Positions 1-9,488 of a DNA stretch of 64,000 bases are shown here, in pieces. The position numbers and the translations under genes are program-made. The stretch spans positions 914,406-978,405 of the forward strand of contig CAJNDS010002146.1 of NCBI GenBank assembly GCA_905221605.1. Reading direction: 5' to 3'. Origin of the DNA: Symbiodinium natans (taxonomy: Eukaryota > Sar > Dinophyceae > Suessiales > Symbiodiniaceae). Numbering within the stretch: position 1 is the stretch's first letter; the number at the start of each line of letters is the position of its first letter. Below the pieces are notes generated by a model, which did not search any database, had not been told where the DNA came from, and was given only the letters and a program-made list of their open reading frames with translations.

Positions 1-17
1 AAAAAAGGGGGAAACAT

Positions 18-156
18 AAGCTCAACCCTAGACCCTAAAACCCTAAACCCTCAAGTCCTTAACCCCACAAAGCTTCCAAGAGCCCTGAACCCTGAACCCT
101 ACAAGCTCAACCCTAAACCCTAAAACCCCTAAACCCTCAAGTCCTTAACCCCACAA
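18..156. repeat. Direct duplication of about 53 bp in degenerate telomeric DNA
   Basis: Positions 18-70 and 103-156 carry the same string (AAGCTCAACCCT, then CCCTAAA-like units, then CAAGTCCTTAACCCCACAA) with a few changes. The copies are about 85 bp apart. The direct repeat shows local duplication of a spacer together with its telomeric units. Confidence 0.8.
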
Positions 157-236
157 CACCCTGCAAACTCTAAGCCCATACACCCAAAAGCCTTCATGCC
201 CCAAGCCCTACAAACCCTAAAACTCTGAACCCCATA

Positions 237-321
237 AATCCCTAAACCCTAAACCCTAAACCCTAAACCCTAAACCCTAAACCCTAAAACCCTAAACCCT
301 AAAACCCTAAACCCTAAACCC
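237..321 (-). repeat. Interstitial telomeric array, CCCTAAA on plus
   Basis: About 11 units of CCCTAAA, three of them stretched to CCCTAAAA. The array ends abruptly at CGCGAAAGCCC. It is the first long block of the window, and a partial copy of its right flank (CGCGAAAGCCCTGTAAG) recurs at 483-500. Confidence 0.92.
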
Positions 322-331
322 GCGAAAGCCC

Positions 332-1680
332 TGTAAGTCCAAAAGCCTTCGACTCCAAACGTCAAGGGGTGGTGGGATGGACCCTTGGGGCTTGATATGT
401 GCGTAGAAAACGGTCAACCCATGAACCCTAAAGCCTATAAGCCCTAAAGCTCTGAACCCCATGAATCCTGAAACCCTCAACCCGCGAAAGCCCTGTAAGC
501 CCCAAACCCCCAAAAACGGTCCCCAAACTGCTCCACGTAGCGAGGGGTCGCCCACGGAATGTGACCCGCCCAGACCTCTCCCGGGGCGGCTGGCGGGGTG
601 TTCGTTTGACGTTTAGGGTTTAGGGAAACCTCGAGGTTTCCAGGGTTCAGGGTTAGAGGTTCAGAGGGCTTAGAGGTTTCAAGGGTGGCGCTAACGGGTG
701 TCTCCAGGGAGATTTAAGGTTACAAAGGAACTCAGCCGGACACTGAATGCATCTTCTTTCGACGGCAACGGAAGAAAAGCCTGAACAAGAGGATGGAACA
801 GACGCTGCTGAACGCACTGTAACATCCCGGCCAAACCCTTTCGCACACTGGGTCGCCTCTGCCACTGTGCTGAGCTGCGCGAGATCGACGTGGTGCCGCG
901 AGATGCAGAGGTGGAGTGCCTAGACAGGAAGCCCCCAAAACCTCGAACTTCAAGGGATGAAGACTCGTACACTTAAGGTTATACCCCTAAAGGTTCCCCT
1001 TAGTGTACTCCTAATAGTATGGCGCTTATACTACTCGAAGGATCTCTCAAAGCCGAATGGTGCAACCTTAAGGGTCCAAGGTACAAACCCTAGATAACTG
1101 GGATGTCGGACTATAAGTCACTAATACACTCCTCAGGGCGTAAGCCTTTAATTCAAGGGTCTGGTGGGATTGCTATAGGGAATCTCGTGTCCATGGCTTA
1201 GGGTAGAACCCAGGAGTAGTTAAACAAGGATGGGACCCTAAACCCAAACCCCTTATCCCCGAAACCCTCAACCCCCCAAACCATATTAGCAACATAGGGC
1301 CGAGCGTACGGTAGTTAATCTTGTCATCATATACGGGCTAGAAGGGGTTGGTGCCCAGAGAGTCCAATAACCCTCAATTTAGCAATACATCTTCAATCGC
1401 AAGAACCCTCCCTACATAGCTTAAGGTCTACTCCTTACTTTAGGGATTTACCTTCAATTGAAAAGAATCCTCCTCAGACAGCTTCAGATCTCTTCCTTAC
1501 TTTAGGGATACTGTGGGCTGTCCGGGGAGTGTACATTCCCTTGTGTTGCTTGCGTGGCAGCAGCCGGAGCATCACATGGAAGGCGTGCCGAACAAACCCG
1601 CCCCCCCCTCCCCACCCCACGTGAGCATGACGTGAAGAAGCTCCCGTCCTCCCAGATATGGGTGCAAGAGTCCTCATAGT
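332..1680. other. Gene-free spacer with scattered telomeric remnants
   Basis: I see no credible gene. Single or double TTTAGGG/CCCTAAA words occur at 420-480, 612-680 and 1229-1270. The stretch 690-960 is more complex sequence with short overlapping open frames on the minus strand (up to 93 codons), but none has a recognisable domain. Lines around 1380-1510 contain two similar phrases (TTACTTTAGGGATTTACCTTCAATT and its neighbourhood, then TTACTTTAGGGATACTG), a weak local duplication. Confidence 0.5.
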
Positions 1681-1768
1681 TCTCTAAATTATGGTCCCTT
1701 TTTGGGTGCCAAAAAATAAGAGGGGCCGCCATATAATAGGGACCCCAAAAGGGGCTATCATTTAGAGA
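1681..1768. mobile_element. Family L inverted-repeat element (MITE-like)
   Basis: The left end CTCTAAATTATGGTCCC and the right end GGGGCTATCATTTAGAG are inverted and imperfect, with a further inner pair CCCTTTTTGGG / CCCCAAAAGGGG. No coding capacity. A second, right-truncated copy starts at 29776. Confidence 0.6.
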
Positions 1769-1981
1769 AATCAGCATTCATACCAACTGTATGCCCTACC
1801 AACTATAGGCCCTACGCCTGTTAACCTTACGCCCTGAATGCCAAACCAGCCTTCGAACCCCAAAACAAAAGGGGCAAACGGGTACCACAGGGCTAGAAAG
1901 GTCTACCGTCGGCCTCCATCTCAGTCGACACAAGACCCGGCTTGCTGAGATGCCTTCGCTTCGGGTCTTTGCTTTGTGGCA

Positions 1982-2088
1982 TACTTGGAGGTTCATCGGG
2001 TAGTCAACAGGAGGGGTGCCGGTATGGAAACTAATACTTACAACCCTATTCAGGGTACTTACAACCCTACTCAAAACTACCCGAAACC
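1982..2088. mobile_element. Family A foldback element, decayed copy
   Basis: The left terminus TACTTGGAGGTTCATCGGG is clear. The interior has paired TACTTACAACCCTA words and ends at AACTACCCGAA, so the right terminus is lost or diverged. Confidence 0.55.
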
Positions 2089-2259
2089 CAAAACCCTGAA
2101 CCCAAAAACCAAAACCCTACACCTCCAAGAAGGGTTTTTGGGGACAAGGGTTTGTGGCGGCTGGGCACAGCCTCGCACACCAACTGCGAGAGGAGCTGAT
2201 GTGGGCAGGTTTGCAGCTACCTGCTTGCAGCTGCCTCGTTTCGGCCCTGAATAGAAGCA

Positions 2260-2381
2260 CCCTAAACCTAAACCCTAAACCCTAAACCCGAAACCCTAAA
2301 CCCTAAACCCTAAACCCTAAACCCTAGACCCTAAACCCTAAACCCTAAACCCTAAACCCTAAACCTAACCCTAACCCCTAC
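2260..2381 (-). repeat. Interstitial telomeric array, CCCTAAA on plus
   Basis: About 16 units with a few point variants (CCCGAAA, CCCTAGA) and a run-down right edge of CCTAACCCTAACCCC. It is followed at 2382-2396 by a short near-palindrome (CCTACACCTAGGGTGTAGG) that reverses the strand. Confidence 0.93.
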
Positions 2382-2511
2382 ACCTAGGGTGTAGGGTTAA
2401 AGCACCTCATTCCTGAGATCATTACTCAGAACCTCCACCCCCCCCCCTCCCCTCCCCCCCAGCCTCTCCGAAACGAGGTGGCCCAGTCGGATGGCCGTGT
2501 AGCCTGCAGGG

Positions 2512-2602
2512 TTTAGGGTTTAGGGTTTAGGGTTTAGGGTTTAGGGTTTAGGGTTTAGGGTTTAGGGTTTAGGGTTTAGGGTTTAGGGGTTTAGGGTTTA
2601 GG
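2512..2602 (+). repeat. Interstitial telomeric array, TTTAGGG on plus
   Basis: About 13 near-perfect TTTAGGG units, oriented opposite to the array 130 bp upstream. The spacer between them includes a C-rich run and no gene. The word GCCTGCA occurs on both sides of the array (2501 and 2604), a possible target duplication. Confidence 0.95.
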
Positions 2603-2625
2603 AGCCTGCAAACTCCCTAAACTTT

Positions 2626-2727
2626 GCTTGGAGGCTGTCTTGGGTAGTTATAAGTAGGGCTTTACGTGTCCTAAATAGGGTTGTGAGTATAGGTACCATA
2701 CTTATAACCCTACTTAAACCTCCAAGC
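2626..2727. mobile_element. Family A foldback element, short form
   Basis: Ends GCTTGGAGGC and CCTCCAAGC are inverted. The arms hold ATAAGTAGGG and CCCTACTTA, as in better copies. About 102 bp, no coding capacity. The outer TTCATGG part of the terminus is degraded. Confidence 0.65.
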
Positions 2728-2822
2728 AGTGCTCAGGATTTAGGGTTTAGGGTTCAACCCTAAACCATAAGTACCCAAACCCCTCTGGGGTTTCCAGAAG
2801 GCCAGGAAACTACACAGAAACA

Positions 2823-2870
2823 ACCTTAAACCCTAAACCCTAAACCCTGAACCCTAAACCCTAAAAACCT
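2823..2870 (-). repeat. Short interstitial telomeric array, CCCTAAA on plus
   Basis: Six units with one CCCTGAA variant. It is followed by about 250 bp of spacer (2871-3120) that is open in several frames but has no recognisable protein signature. Confidence 0.85.
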
Positions 2871-3317
2871 TGAACCCTCAACTCCAATCCAGATCCGGAA
2901 ATGGCACCGTGGCTCTTGGCTATTGTTTTAGGTTGTCCAGTCACCTGGGAACAAACCAGGGAACCCTGTTGTTGGGTTTTTCGTACCGTGGTAAGGAAAA
3001 CAAAAGCCCAACAATACATAGTCGCGCGCTCTTGGCCCAAGAATTCATGTCGCTTGCTCGCTCTAGACCCTTCGACCCTCAACCCCAAAGCCCTGGACCC
3101 TCGAACCCCCCAACCCGTGCAGTGCTTGCTCTGGGTCCTAGCCTAACCCCTAAACCCTAAAGCCCGAAACCCCCCTAAACCCTAAACCCCTAAACCCTGT
3201 AAGTCCTAGAAAACCTCGTCCGCACCCCAGTCTGACACCCTTGCCCTGGAAGCCCCCAAGGCTTGCATCTTCAACGTTGGACCCCTACGGTGGTACCCTT
3301 GGGTTTGGGGGACCCCA

Positions 3318-3478
3318 GGGGCTCCGATACTCCTTCATTAAGGAAGATTGCTTAAACCATATAAAGAGCCCTCCTTAGGATTATAGTACCCCAAAAAGTG
3401 CAAAAAGTGTGCTCACTCAGCTACGAACCCCCTTATACGCTAAGGAATATTCCATACGTGAGGGGTATTGGAGTTTCT
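3318..3478. mobile_element. Family D inverted-repeat element with nested family B fragment
   Basis: Left end GCTCCGATACTCCTTCATTAA and right end GAGGGGTATTGGAGT are inverted relatives of the family D ends at 34703 and 62375. Positions 3378-3424 match the right half of family B (GGATTATAGTACCCC, then GCTCACTCAGCTAC). B therefore appears to have landed inside D, or D and B are halves of a larger element. Confidence 0.6.
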
Positions 3479-3548
3479 GGGACCCTTCTAAGGATCCTCT
3501 AAGGGAATGTAGGGGGCCATCCTCGGAGAAGATGTAAGGGAACCTGAA

Positions 3549-3663
3549 CCCTAAACCCTAAACCCTAAACCCTAAACCCTAAACCCTAAACCCTAAACCC
3601 TAAACCCTAAGCCTAAACCCTAAAACCCTAAACCCTAAACCCTAAAACTTAAACCCTAAACCC
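3549..3663 (-). repeat. Interstitial telomeric array, CCCTAAA on plus
   Basis: About 16 units with sporadic single-base expansions (CCCTAAAA) and one shortened unit GCCTAAA. Confidence 0.93.
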
Positions 3664-3828
3664 GAAGCCCCAGGGGTCCGAGGTAGAGTCCCAGCAGCAG
3701 CGGGGCCCCCGAACTCTTCAGCCCTTAAAACCCCACCATCTGGGTCCTTGGGTGCCAAACCCAAGTCCCCAAATACTGAGCCCCTTCTGAAATCGCCTAA
3801 TGAAGCCCGAACCCCAAACCACAAAAAA

Positions 3829-3892
3829 AAACCCTAAACCCTAAACCCTAAACACTTAACCCTCAACCCTAAGCCCTAAACCCTAAACCCTG
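3829..3892 (-). repeat. Interstitial telomeric array, CCCTAAA on plus, degenerate
   Basis: Starts after a run of A (ACAAAAAAAAACCC) and has about 8 units, with CACTTAA, CCCTCAA and CCCTAAG variants. Confidence 0.85.
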
Positions 3893-3994
3893 GTATCCCC
3901 GAAAGCTGCGACCCCACCTACGAAGCAGCCCATCTCCAGTGCCACCTTGCCAAGGAGGAGGGGCTCTGGGTGCGGGTCAGGTATTTGTAGGGGT

Positions 3995-4110
3995 CCCTAA
4001 ACCCTAGGATTTAGGGTTTAGGTTTAGGGTTTAGGGTTTAGGGTTTAGGGTTTAGGGTTTAGGGTTTAGGGTTTAGGGTTTAGGGATTTAGGGTTTAGGG
4101 TTTAGGGTTC
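3995..4110 (+). repeat. Telomeric array with strand switch, CCCTAAA then TTTAGGG
   Basis: Two CCCTAAA units meet at CCTAGG (4003-4008) and continue as about 14 TTTAGGG units. The junction is tail-to-tail, the opposite polarity from an end-to-end telomere fusion. Confidence 0.92.
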
Positions 4111-4193
4111 AGAGCCCCAAAACCCTGGACCCCAAACCCGAAGCCAAGCCCGAAAAGGGAGGGGGGGGGGGTAGGGGCCTAAGTTGCCCAAGT

Positions 4194-4304
4194 CTTGCCT
4201 GGAGGAAGCTAAACTCTCGGGTTTGGGGTTTAGGGCCGTTATAAGAAGCTGCAAAGTGCCCAAAATACGGCTACAAGTATAATTACCAGAGGAACCTCCA
4301 AGTA
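4194..4304. mobile_element. Family A foldback element, decayed copy
   Basis: Left end GCCTGGAGG and right end GGAACCTCCAAGTA, with the interior ATTACCAGAGGAACCTCC. A TTTGGGGTTTAGGG patch lies inside the left arm. Confidence 0.5.
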
Positions 4305-4310
4305 GCCCAG

Positions 4311-4400
4311 AGAGCCCAACATCCCGTTTTGAAGGAATAAACCTTACACCATACAGGGAGATGATGAGTTCAACTATAGTCCTTAACTACAGGGCATCGG
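4311..4400. mobile_element. Family D element, decayed copy
   Basis: Contains GAAGGAATAAACCTTACACCATACAGGGA and TAGTCCTTAACTACAGGGCATCGGG, which parallel the ends and the ACCATATAGGGA core of other D copies. Confidence 0.45.
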
Positions 4401-4535
4401 GCTCCCCTTGCACTGAAAGACCGGGTGGTGGTTTAGGGTTAGGGCTCAGGGTCAGGAATCCGGAATTGAAGCCAAGATCTTGGGATTTGTAGAGTCTGGC
4501 AGGTCTAGGATGTGCGTTGTTGTTTTTTGTGCATG

Positions 4536-4607
4536 CGTGTGTCTGTCTGTCTGTCTGTCTGTGTGTGTGTGTGTTTCTCCGCGCGCGTGTGTCTCTAAGC
4601 GTCGTTG

Positions 4608-4642
<35 letters not shown>

Positions 4643-4668
4643 CCATCATCATCACCATCATCATCATC
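4536..4668. repeat. Compound microsatellite (TGTC)n-(TG)n-(ATC)n
   Basis: TGTC tetramers at 4536-4561 pass into TG dinucleotides. After a GCGCGC break, an ATC trinucleotide tract of about 20 units follows at 4608-4668. The Asp-, Ser- or Ile-rich open frames across it are by-products of the trinucleotide tract. Confidence 0.95.
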
Positions 4669-4744
4669 ACCCCGCCCCCACCCCTTCGCCACATGTGGTG
4701 CGGGACGGGGTTGATGCTGGAAGGTTTCAGTACGCAGCCGAATC

Positions 4745-4790
4745 CCTAAACCCTAACACCTAAACCCTAAATCCTAAACCCTAAACCCAG
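4745..4790 (-). repeat. Short interstitial telomeric array, CCCTAAA on plus
   Basis: About 6 units with CACCTAAA and TCCTAAA variants. Confidence 0.85.
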
Positions 4791-5225
4791 CAGTGCAACC
4801 CCCTTCGCGCACCTCACCCTCGCGCAAGGCAGCCGCATCCAATGCTGCTGCAACAACCTCCGATTTCGCGCCGCCGGCCACCTTGGTGGAGGATAGGGTT
4901 TATGGTTTAGGGATTAGCGGTTTAGGGTTTCAGGTTTACCCTATGGCTCCAAGTATACAAATAATTCCTGCATTGAGGTCTGAAGCCTGAAACTAATACT
5001 TACTTTGGGATTTTTTTCGAGCCTTAGGGTTAGGGATTTGGGTTTAGGGTCTGGGGTTTAGGTTTGAGGTTGTAGAGCCATGTCTACAATAGCTTACACT
5101 CAAATACCTCGATGATTACCTAAACCCTAGAGACAGGGCGGTAGTAGCACGGAGCGCGACGGGCAGTAGTAATGGCGCGGTGAGGAGTCTCAACCCTACA
5201 CCCATAAGGCTAAACCAGGGCTTAG

Positions 5226-5272
5226 GGTTCAGGGGCTTAGGGTTTAGGGTTTAGGGTTTCGGGTTTAGGGGC
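5226..5272 (+). repeat. Short telomeric array, TTTAGGG on plus
   Basis: Six units with one TTTCGGG. It is preceded by a spacer (4800-5220) that holds only isolated TTTAGGG words at 4895-4930 and 5025-5060. Confidence 0.8.
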
Positions 5273-5406
5273 CGGGGCGGGTGGTCCGCAAAATAGGGTT
5301 CCAGTTAGCTGCTGGGGGGTCTGCGGCTTGGGGCTTCCCCAACCCTAAGCCGTAGAAGCCCGGAGCTCCAAACCCTAAACCTGCCACCCTGAAGCCCGAG
5401 ACCCTA

Positions 5407-5551
5407 ACGCCCTAAACCCTAAAGCCTAAGCCCTAAGCCCTAAACCCTAGCCCTAAACCCTAGACCCTGAACCCCAAGCCCTAACCCCATAAACTCTGGA
5501 AACCCTAAACCTGAACCCCAAGCCCTAAACCCTAAACCCTAAACCCTGGAG
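5407..5551 (-). repeat. Degenerate telomeric array, CCCTAAA/CCCTAAG mixed
   Basis: About 18 units in which CCCTAAG, CCCTAGA and CCCTGAA alternate with CCCTAAA. It shows strong point decay compared with neighbouring arrays. Confidence 0.85.
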
Positions 5552-5642
5552 CCCGAACTCCTGCGAGGGGTCAAAGGCCCGAGCCTTGAGCCATCGCTGG
5601 TTGGCGTCGCCTACAAGGCCCCGAGAGCCCAGGATTCCCAGT

Positions 5643-5720
5643 CTAGGGTTTAGGGGCTAGGGTTTCGGGTGCAAGGTTTAGGGTTTAGGATTTAGGGTGC
5701 AAGGTTTAGGGTTGAGAGTT
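5643..5720 (+). repeat. Degenerate telomeric array with GTGCAAGG interruptions
   Basis: TTTAGGG units are interrupted twice by GTGCAAGG (5669 and 5697), giving a 28 bp higher-order repeat. A C(11) run follows at 5725. Confidence 0.8.
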
Positions 5721-5997
5721 AGGCCCCCCCCCCCCGAAAAACCTAAGCCGCAAGCACCCAATGAATCCCTAAGTTCCTATGTAAGGTTTAGGCTTGGGGG
5801 GCTTGTAAGTGTTTAGAGTCCGGGCTGGGGGGCCATGGGAGTCCTGCCAACCTGCGCTCAACGGCGGATATTCCCGTAGGATGCTCAAGTCGTATTCATA
5901 GGCGACACTGCCCTGAAGCCACCAGCAAGCGTTCAGGGTTGCGGGTTTCGGGTTCCTTCCCAAAAATGATGTTTTCAAAATACCCTTGGGCTTATAT

Positions 5998-6078
5998 CCC
6001 TAAACCCTAAACCCTAAACCCTAAAACCCTAAAACCCTAAACCCTAAAACCCTAAAACCTAAACCCTAAACCCTAAAC
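5998..6078 (-). repeat. Interstitial telomeric array, CCCTAAA on plus
   Basis: About 11 units with four CCCTAAAA expansions. The 5770-5990 spacer to its left is open on the minus strand for 69 codons without a recognisable domain. Confidence 0.92.
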
Positions 6079-6519
6079 CAAAGACATGAAATAATTCCAG
6101 AGGGGGCTATAGGTTTTAGGGTCCCGAGCCTACGAAATCTTCGATGCTGCGGAGCACCGCGTCTGCATCTCCTTCCCGGGCACGGGCCTGCGACGCCGAA
6201 CCCGCACCCTGGGGTTTAAGGTTTAAGGTTTAGGGTTTAGGGTTAGGGGTTTAGGTTTTTGGTTTAGGGCCTAGGCCCTAGCTTGTCGATCTCGGTAGGG
6301 AAGAATGGTTGACCTTTCGGTTTTAGGGAGCTAAAGGCCGGTGGCCTCTTTATCTGCTACCCTTATACCTTCGTATAGTCCCCAGATACCCTAACAAGTA
6401 CCCCCTACAAAACAGCAACGCTACTTGCCCTTGGGTGAATCCATCTGTCGACCCACAGAATGTAGAATCTTAAGGGAATATGCGCATGAAAGGGCATGGT
6501 TGGAAACCCTTTTGACTTT

Positions 6520-6590
6520 ATAAGTAGGGTTTAGGGTTTAGGGTTTAGGGTTTGGGGTTTGGGGTTTGGGGTTTGGGGTTTAGGGTTAGT
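6520..6590 (+). repeat. Telomeric array starting from a family A arm motif
   Basis: TTATAAGTAGGG, the inner arm motif of family A, continues without a break into TTTAGGG and then TTTGGGG units. This is one of the clearest cases where an A-like AGGGTTT word seeds a telomeric array. Confidence 0.85.
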
Positions 6591-6950
6591 TAGTTGGGTT
6601 ATTGGGATCATTAAATTGGCTTCTAGGGGATACTAAGTAGATTGACGAAGTCAAAAGAGCTTCCCAGTAGGGTTCAGGGCTTTCGAGGAAGCGACTTCCG
6701 GTTGCCCCAGAACACAATACCCCAAACCCACATGGAACCTCCCCTATACTGAAATTGGAACCCCAGCAAAAATCACAAGTTTAGCTGTTTCTTAGGGATT
6801 AAAGTACCCAAAATCATAAGTCCCTACATCGGCCCATGTTATTCCTGTAACATGGCGGTTTCTCACAGCAGGGGTCCCCTTCATTTATACACCCCCAAAG
6901 ATGAGAATCCTCGTTCTAGGAATATCGCAAAAACGGTTTACCCTCAATAT

Positions 6951-7062
6951 GTTGGGAAGGATGTTCCCCCTTAGACTAACAGCCCTCAATAGGGATTCTC
7001 ACAGGGGGGTACTATAATCCCTATTAGGGACTCTTAGTTAGTAGAAGGGGGAACATCCCAAT
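6951..7062. mobile_element. Family E inverted-repeat element (MITE-like)
   Basis: Ends GTTGGGAAGGATGTTCCCCC and GGGGGAACATCCCAA are inverted. Inner pairs are ACTAACAGCCCTCAATAGGGA and CCCTATTAGGGACTCTTAGTTAG. About 112 bp with no open frame. Other copies are at 29304, 33388 and 43671. Confidence 0.8.
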
Positions 7063-7076
7063 AACTACCCATGGGC

Positions 7077-7130
7077 CCTAAACCCCTAAACCCTAAACCA
7101 AAACCCTAAACCAAAACCCTGAACCAAGCT
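7077..7130 (-). repeat. Short telomeric array, CCCTAAA/CCAAAAC
   Basis: About 6 units in which CCCTAAACCAAAA alternates. It begins 15 bp after the end of the family E element. Confidence 0.8.
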
Positions 7131-7502
7131 TACGGTTTGAGTTGAGGGATGGGGGTAGCCGGGGTAGCGCACCGAGACGAAGTGCAGCAGGCGACCCAGC
7201 TTCTGGTATCGGTACCAGGAGGTCTGCACACGGCTATGTGGCGCTTTGGGGTCTTTCGGGTTTAGGGCTTAGGGACACAGCATCAAGAACTTAGGAGGTT
7301 ATAGGGGCCTACGGCTCAAGCACGAGTTGCGCTTGGGTTTGGGGGCTTCTCGTTGGTCTGGGCTGAGTCCCCTTGGCCACTTCAGGGTTTAGGGTTTGGG
7401 GTTTCGGGCTGAGGGCTGTCAACCCTAAACCCTGAGACCCTAAGCCACAAACCCGCTCAAGCCCAAACTAGAACCTCAAGCCTCTACCCCAAAATGCCTC
7501 AA

Positions 7503-7594
7503 CGGTCGGTAGCCATTTTGGTGTTGGCTTCTTTATAGAGAAACGAACCCAGAACCCAAAAGGTTCAAAAGCGCGCCACTGGGCTACGTATACG
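7503..7594. mobile_element. Family C element, decayed copy
   Basis: Left end TCGGTAGCCATTTTGG and right end CACTGGGCTACGTA, with an interior TTCTTTATAGAGAAACGAACCC like the TTTCTCTATAAGGGGACC of the 48954 copy. The left end also resembles the dinoflagellate spliced leader, but the family explains it better. Confidence 0.55.
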
Positions 7595-7789
7595 TAAATC
7601 CTAAACCCTAAACCCTACACCCTAACTAGGCTGCTGTCTCTCAAGGAAGGGGCCTTGCACCCTCTGGGAACCCCGTGCGCCTGGTCGTTTGGGCTTGGCA
7701 CGGAGGTTGAGGCTGGCACCTCCATCGGGCCCGGCAGCCACCTTCTTAGTATGGGACATTCTGAACTATGGATTTTTGGGGTTCGAGGT

Positions 7790-7960
7790 TGAGGGTTTAG
7801 GGTTTGGGGGTTCGGGGTTTAGGGCTTCGTGTTTGGGACCTTCTGAACTTCGGAGGTTTTGGGTTCAGGGTTTAGGGGTTTAGGGTTTGGGTCCTTCTGA
7901 GCATTTGGGGGTGGGCTGTAGGGTTTAGGGTTTAAGTTTAGGGGTGTAGGGGTTTATCGG
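7790..7960 (+). repeat. Degenerate telomeric array with repeated GGACCTTCTGA phrase
   Basis: TTTAGGG and TTTGGGG units are interrupted by GGGACCTTCTGAACTTCGGAGG (7836) and GGGTCCTTCTGAGCATTTGG (7888), which recall GGGACATTCTGAACTATGG at 7753. This is a higher-order repeat of about 60-80 bp in three decayed copies. Confidence 0.75.
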
Positions 7961-8202
7961 GCTTCGGGATCTCGTACCCCGAGCCCAACATACCCATGAC
8001 TAAGGGATCGACTTGGAATCATGCAGGGATCCTGAAACCCTTCCTTCTCCAGTAACCAAGGAATAAAAAAGCTTCAACCTTTTTTTTTATTCCTACCAAA
8101 TAAGACAAAACCCAACAGTTTCAAGTTCATCGATTGGCGGAGTAAGATTCTGACTTGAGGGGTGCTCCTTAAATCAGAGGTTTCGGGCTCTTGGGGTAAA
8201 CT

Positions 8203-8263
8203 AAACCCTAAACCCTAAACCCTAAACCCTAAACCCTCAACCCTAAACCCTAAACCCTAAACC
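8203..8263 (-). repeat. Interstitial telomeric array, CCCTAAA on plus
   Basis: About 9 units with one CCCTCAA. The flanks show nothing else. Confidence 0.92.
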
Positions 8264-8633
8264 CCCAAACCTTGGCTTTAGGGTTCAAGGGTTGGGTGTG
8301 GGATCTCCTACCCTCTGACGGCTTTGCTTTTGCTCAACGAGGAGCTTCGAGTTTCAAGGGCTTTCTTGGCTTGGGGTTTAGGCTGCCGGGTTTCAGGTTT
8401 AGGGCTTAGAGTTATGGCTTTGGAGAGCAGCTCCCAATTTATCATCCCATTGCGCAATGTAGAGCCTTGTACTTGTGGGTCCACAAAAAAGGAAGCGGCG
8501 TTTACAGAATTGCCCTTTTGGGTTAGGCTTCAGGGGTGAAGAAGTGTCATGGACACCAACCACGGCGTTCGGCAACTCTACATGCGACTTTCACCGCCCT
8601 GCAACGTAACAGAACCGCCCAGACCCCAACTAG

Positions 8634-8734
8634 GTTTTCTGGGTAGCCCAGGAGTGTTAAACCCTAAACCCTAAACCCTAAATTGGAACCTTGAACCAAC
8701 AGAGGGCAAACCACGGTAATGCTGGGCTACCAAG
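8634..8734. mobile_element. Family C element with telomeric block inside
   Basis: Ends TTTTCTGGGTAGCCCAGGAG and TGCTGGGCTACCAAG are inverted. Three CCCTAAA units (8658-8680) sit between the arms. It matches the C copies at 41198 and 48954; the first of these also holds a telomeric block and the second does not. Confidence 0.7.
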
Positions 8735-8825
8735 TTCTGAGAGGTTTTGGACACCTTGAACCCTTAAGGCAAAAAAACACAATGTTAAGCTGTTGCTTAG
8801 GAATTACGAATTATTCCCAAGTATC

Positions 8826-8900
8826 CCTAAGTAAAGCCCTGAAGCAGAACCCTAAGTAAAGCCCTAAAGCAGAACCCTAAGTAAAGCCCTAAAGCAGAAA
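8826..8900. repeat. 25 bp tandem repeat, three copies
   Basis: The unit CTAAGTAAAGCCCTGAAGCAG plus GAACC repeats three times with one substitution (CTGAAG versus CTAAAG). The third copy ends at GAAACAAACAAAAC. The unit contains a CCCT word and may have arisen from degenerate telomeric DNA. Confidence 0.9.
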
Positions 8901-9021
8901 CAAACAAAACAAAAGGGAGCAACTCACAACTTTGGCAGGCGTGGATGGGCCTCGCCACAGCGGCGTTCAGCGGGGGCGCCGTGTTGCAGAGGAGGCGATG
9001 AAGCTGCGAGTTCACGGAGTT

Positions 9022-9122
9022 TAGGGGCTAGGGTTTATAGGGTTAGGGTTTAGGGTGTAGGGTTTACGGTTTAGGGGTTCGGGTTTCGGGTTTCGGGTTT
9101 CGGGTTTAGGGCTTAGGGTTCA
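9022..9122 (+). repeat. Telomeric array with TTTCGGG variant run
   Basis: About 13 units. Four consecutive TTTCGGG units at 9078-9105 show that one mutated unit was locally copied. Confidence 0.88.
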
Positions 9123-9264
9123 GGAGCTCCAGGGGAAACGAGGTGATCCAGGCGAGGATGCATCCTTCGCTGCTCTAGCAGGGCATGTGCCCCCAAACCC
9201 CAAACCCTGAACCCTAAACCCCAAACCTGGGAAAAAAAAAACAGGTTGCTGCTGTCCCCTAATT

Positions 9265-9375
9265 AAGGGTCCATGTACTGGTACCAAGACGGTATATACT
9301 TGGGCCCCAAAGCTGCTACATGGGAATTCCTTTTGAAGGCCCAAGTATCTTCGATATAGGCACATGGACCCTTTG
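9265..9375. mobile_element. Inverted-repeat element with AAGGGTCCATGT ends
   Basis: The left arm AAGGGTCCATGT and right arm ACATGGACCCTT are exact inverted repeats. A second inner pair is TATATACTTGGGCC / GGCCCAAGTATCTTCG. It is 111 bp, looks like a MITE or foldback element, and I find no other copy in this window. Confidence 0.65.
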
Positions 9376-9488
9376 AGGTCTTGGTTCAAACGGACCGGAG
9401 TGTATGGGTAATCCTAAAACAAAAACAAGGGATTTGGGGCACTAACTTCTGGGCATACGAGTATGGGGAGATTGAGAGGCGCAGGTTA

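Noticed and set aside
1-321. Window start as a true chromosome end
   Set aside because: The CCCTAAA block is short and interrupted, and equal or better arrays occur throughout the window.
7505-7526. GGTAGCCATTTTGG resembles the dinoflagellate spliced leader (CCGTAGCCATTTTGGCTCAAG)
   Set aside because: The match stops after 13 nt, and the site is the left end of a family C element whose terminus is GGTAGCCCAGT. No gene follows.
8826-8900. CRISPR-like array of 25 bp units
   Set aside because: No variable spacers; units are directly adjacent.
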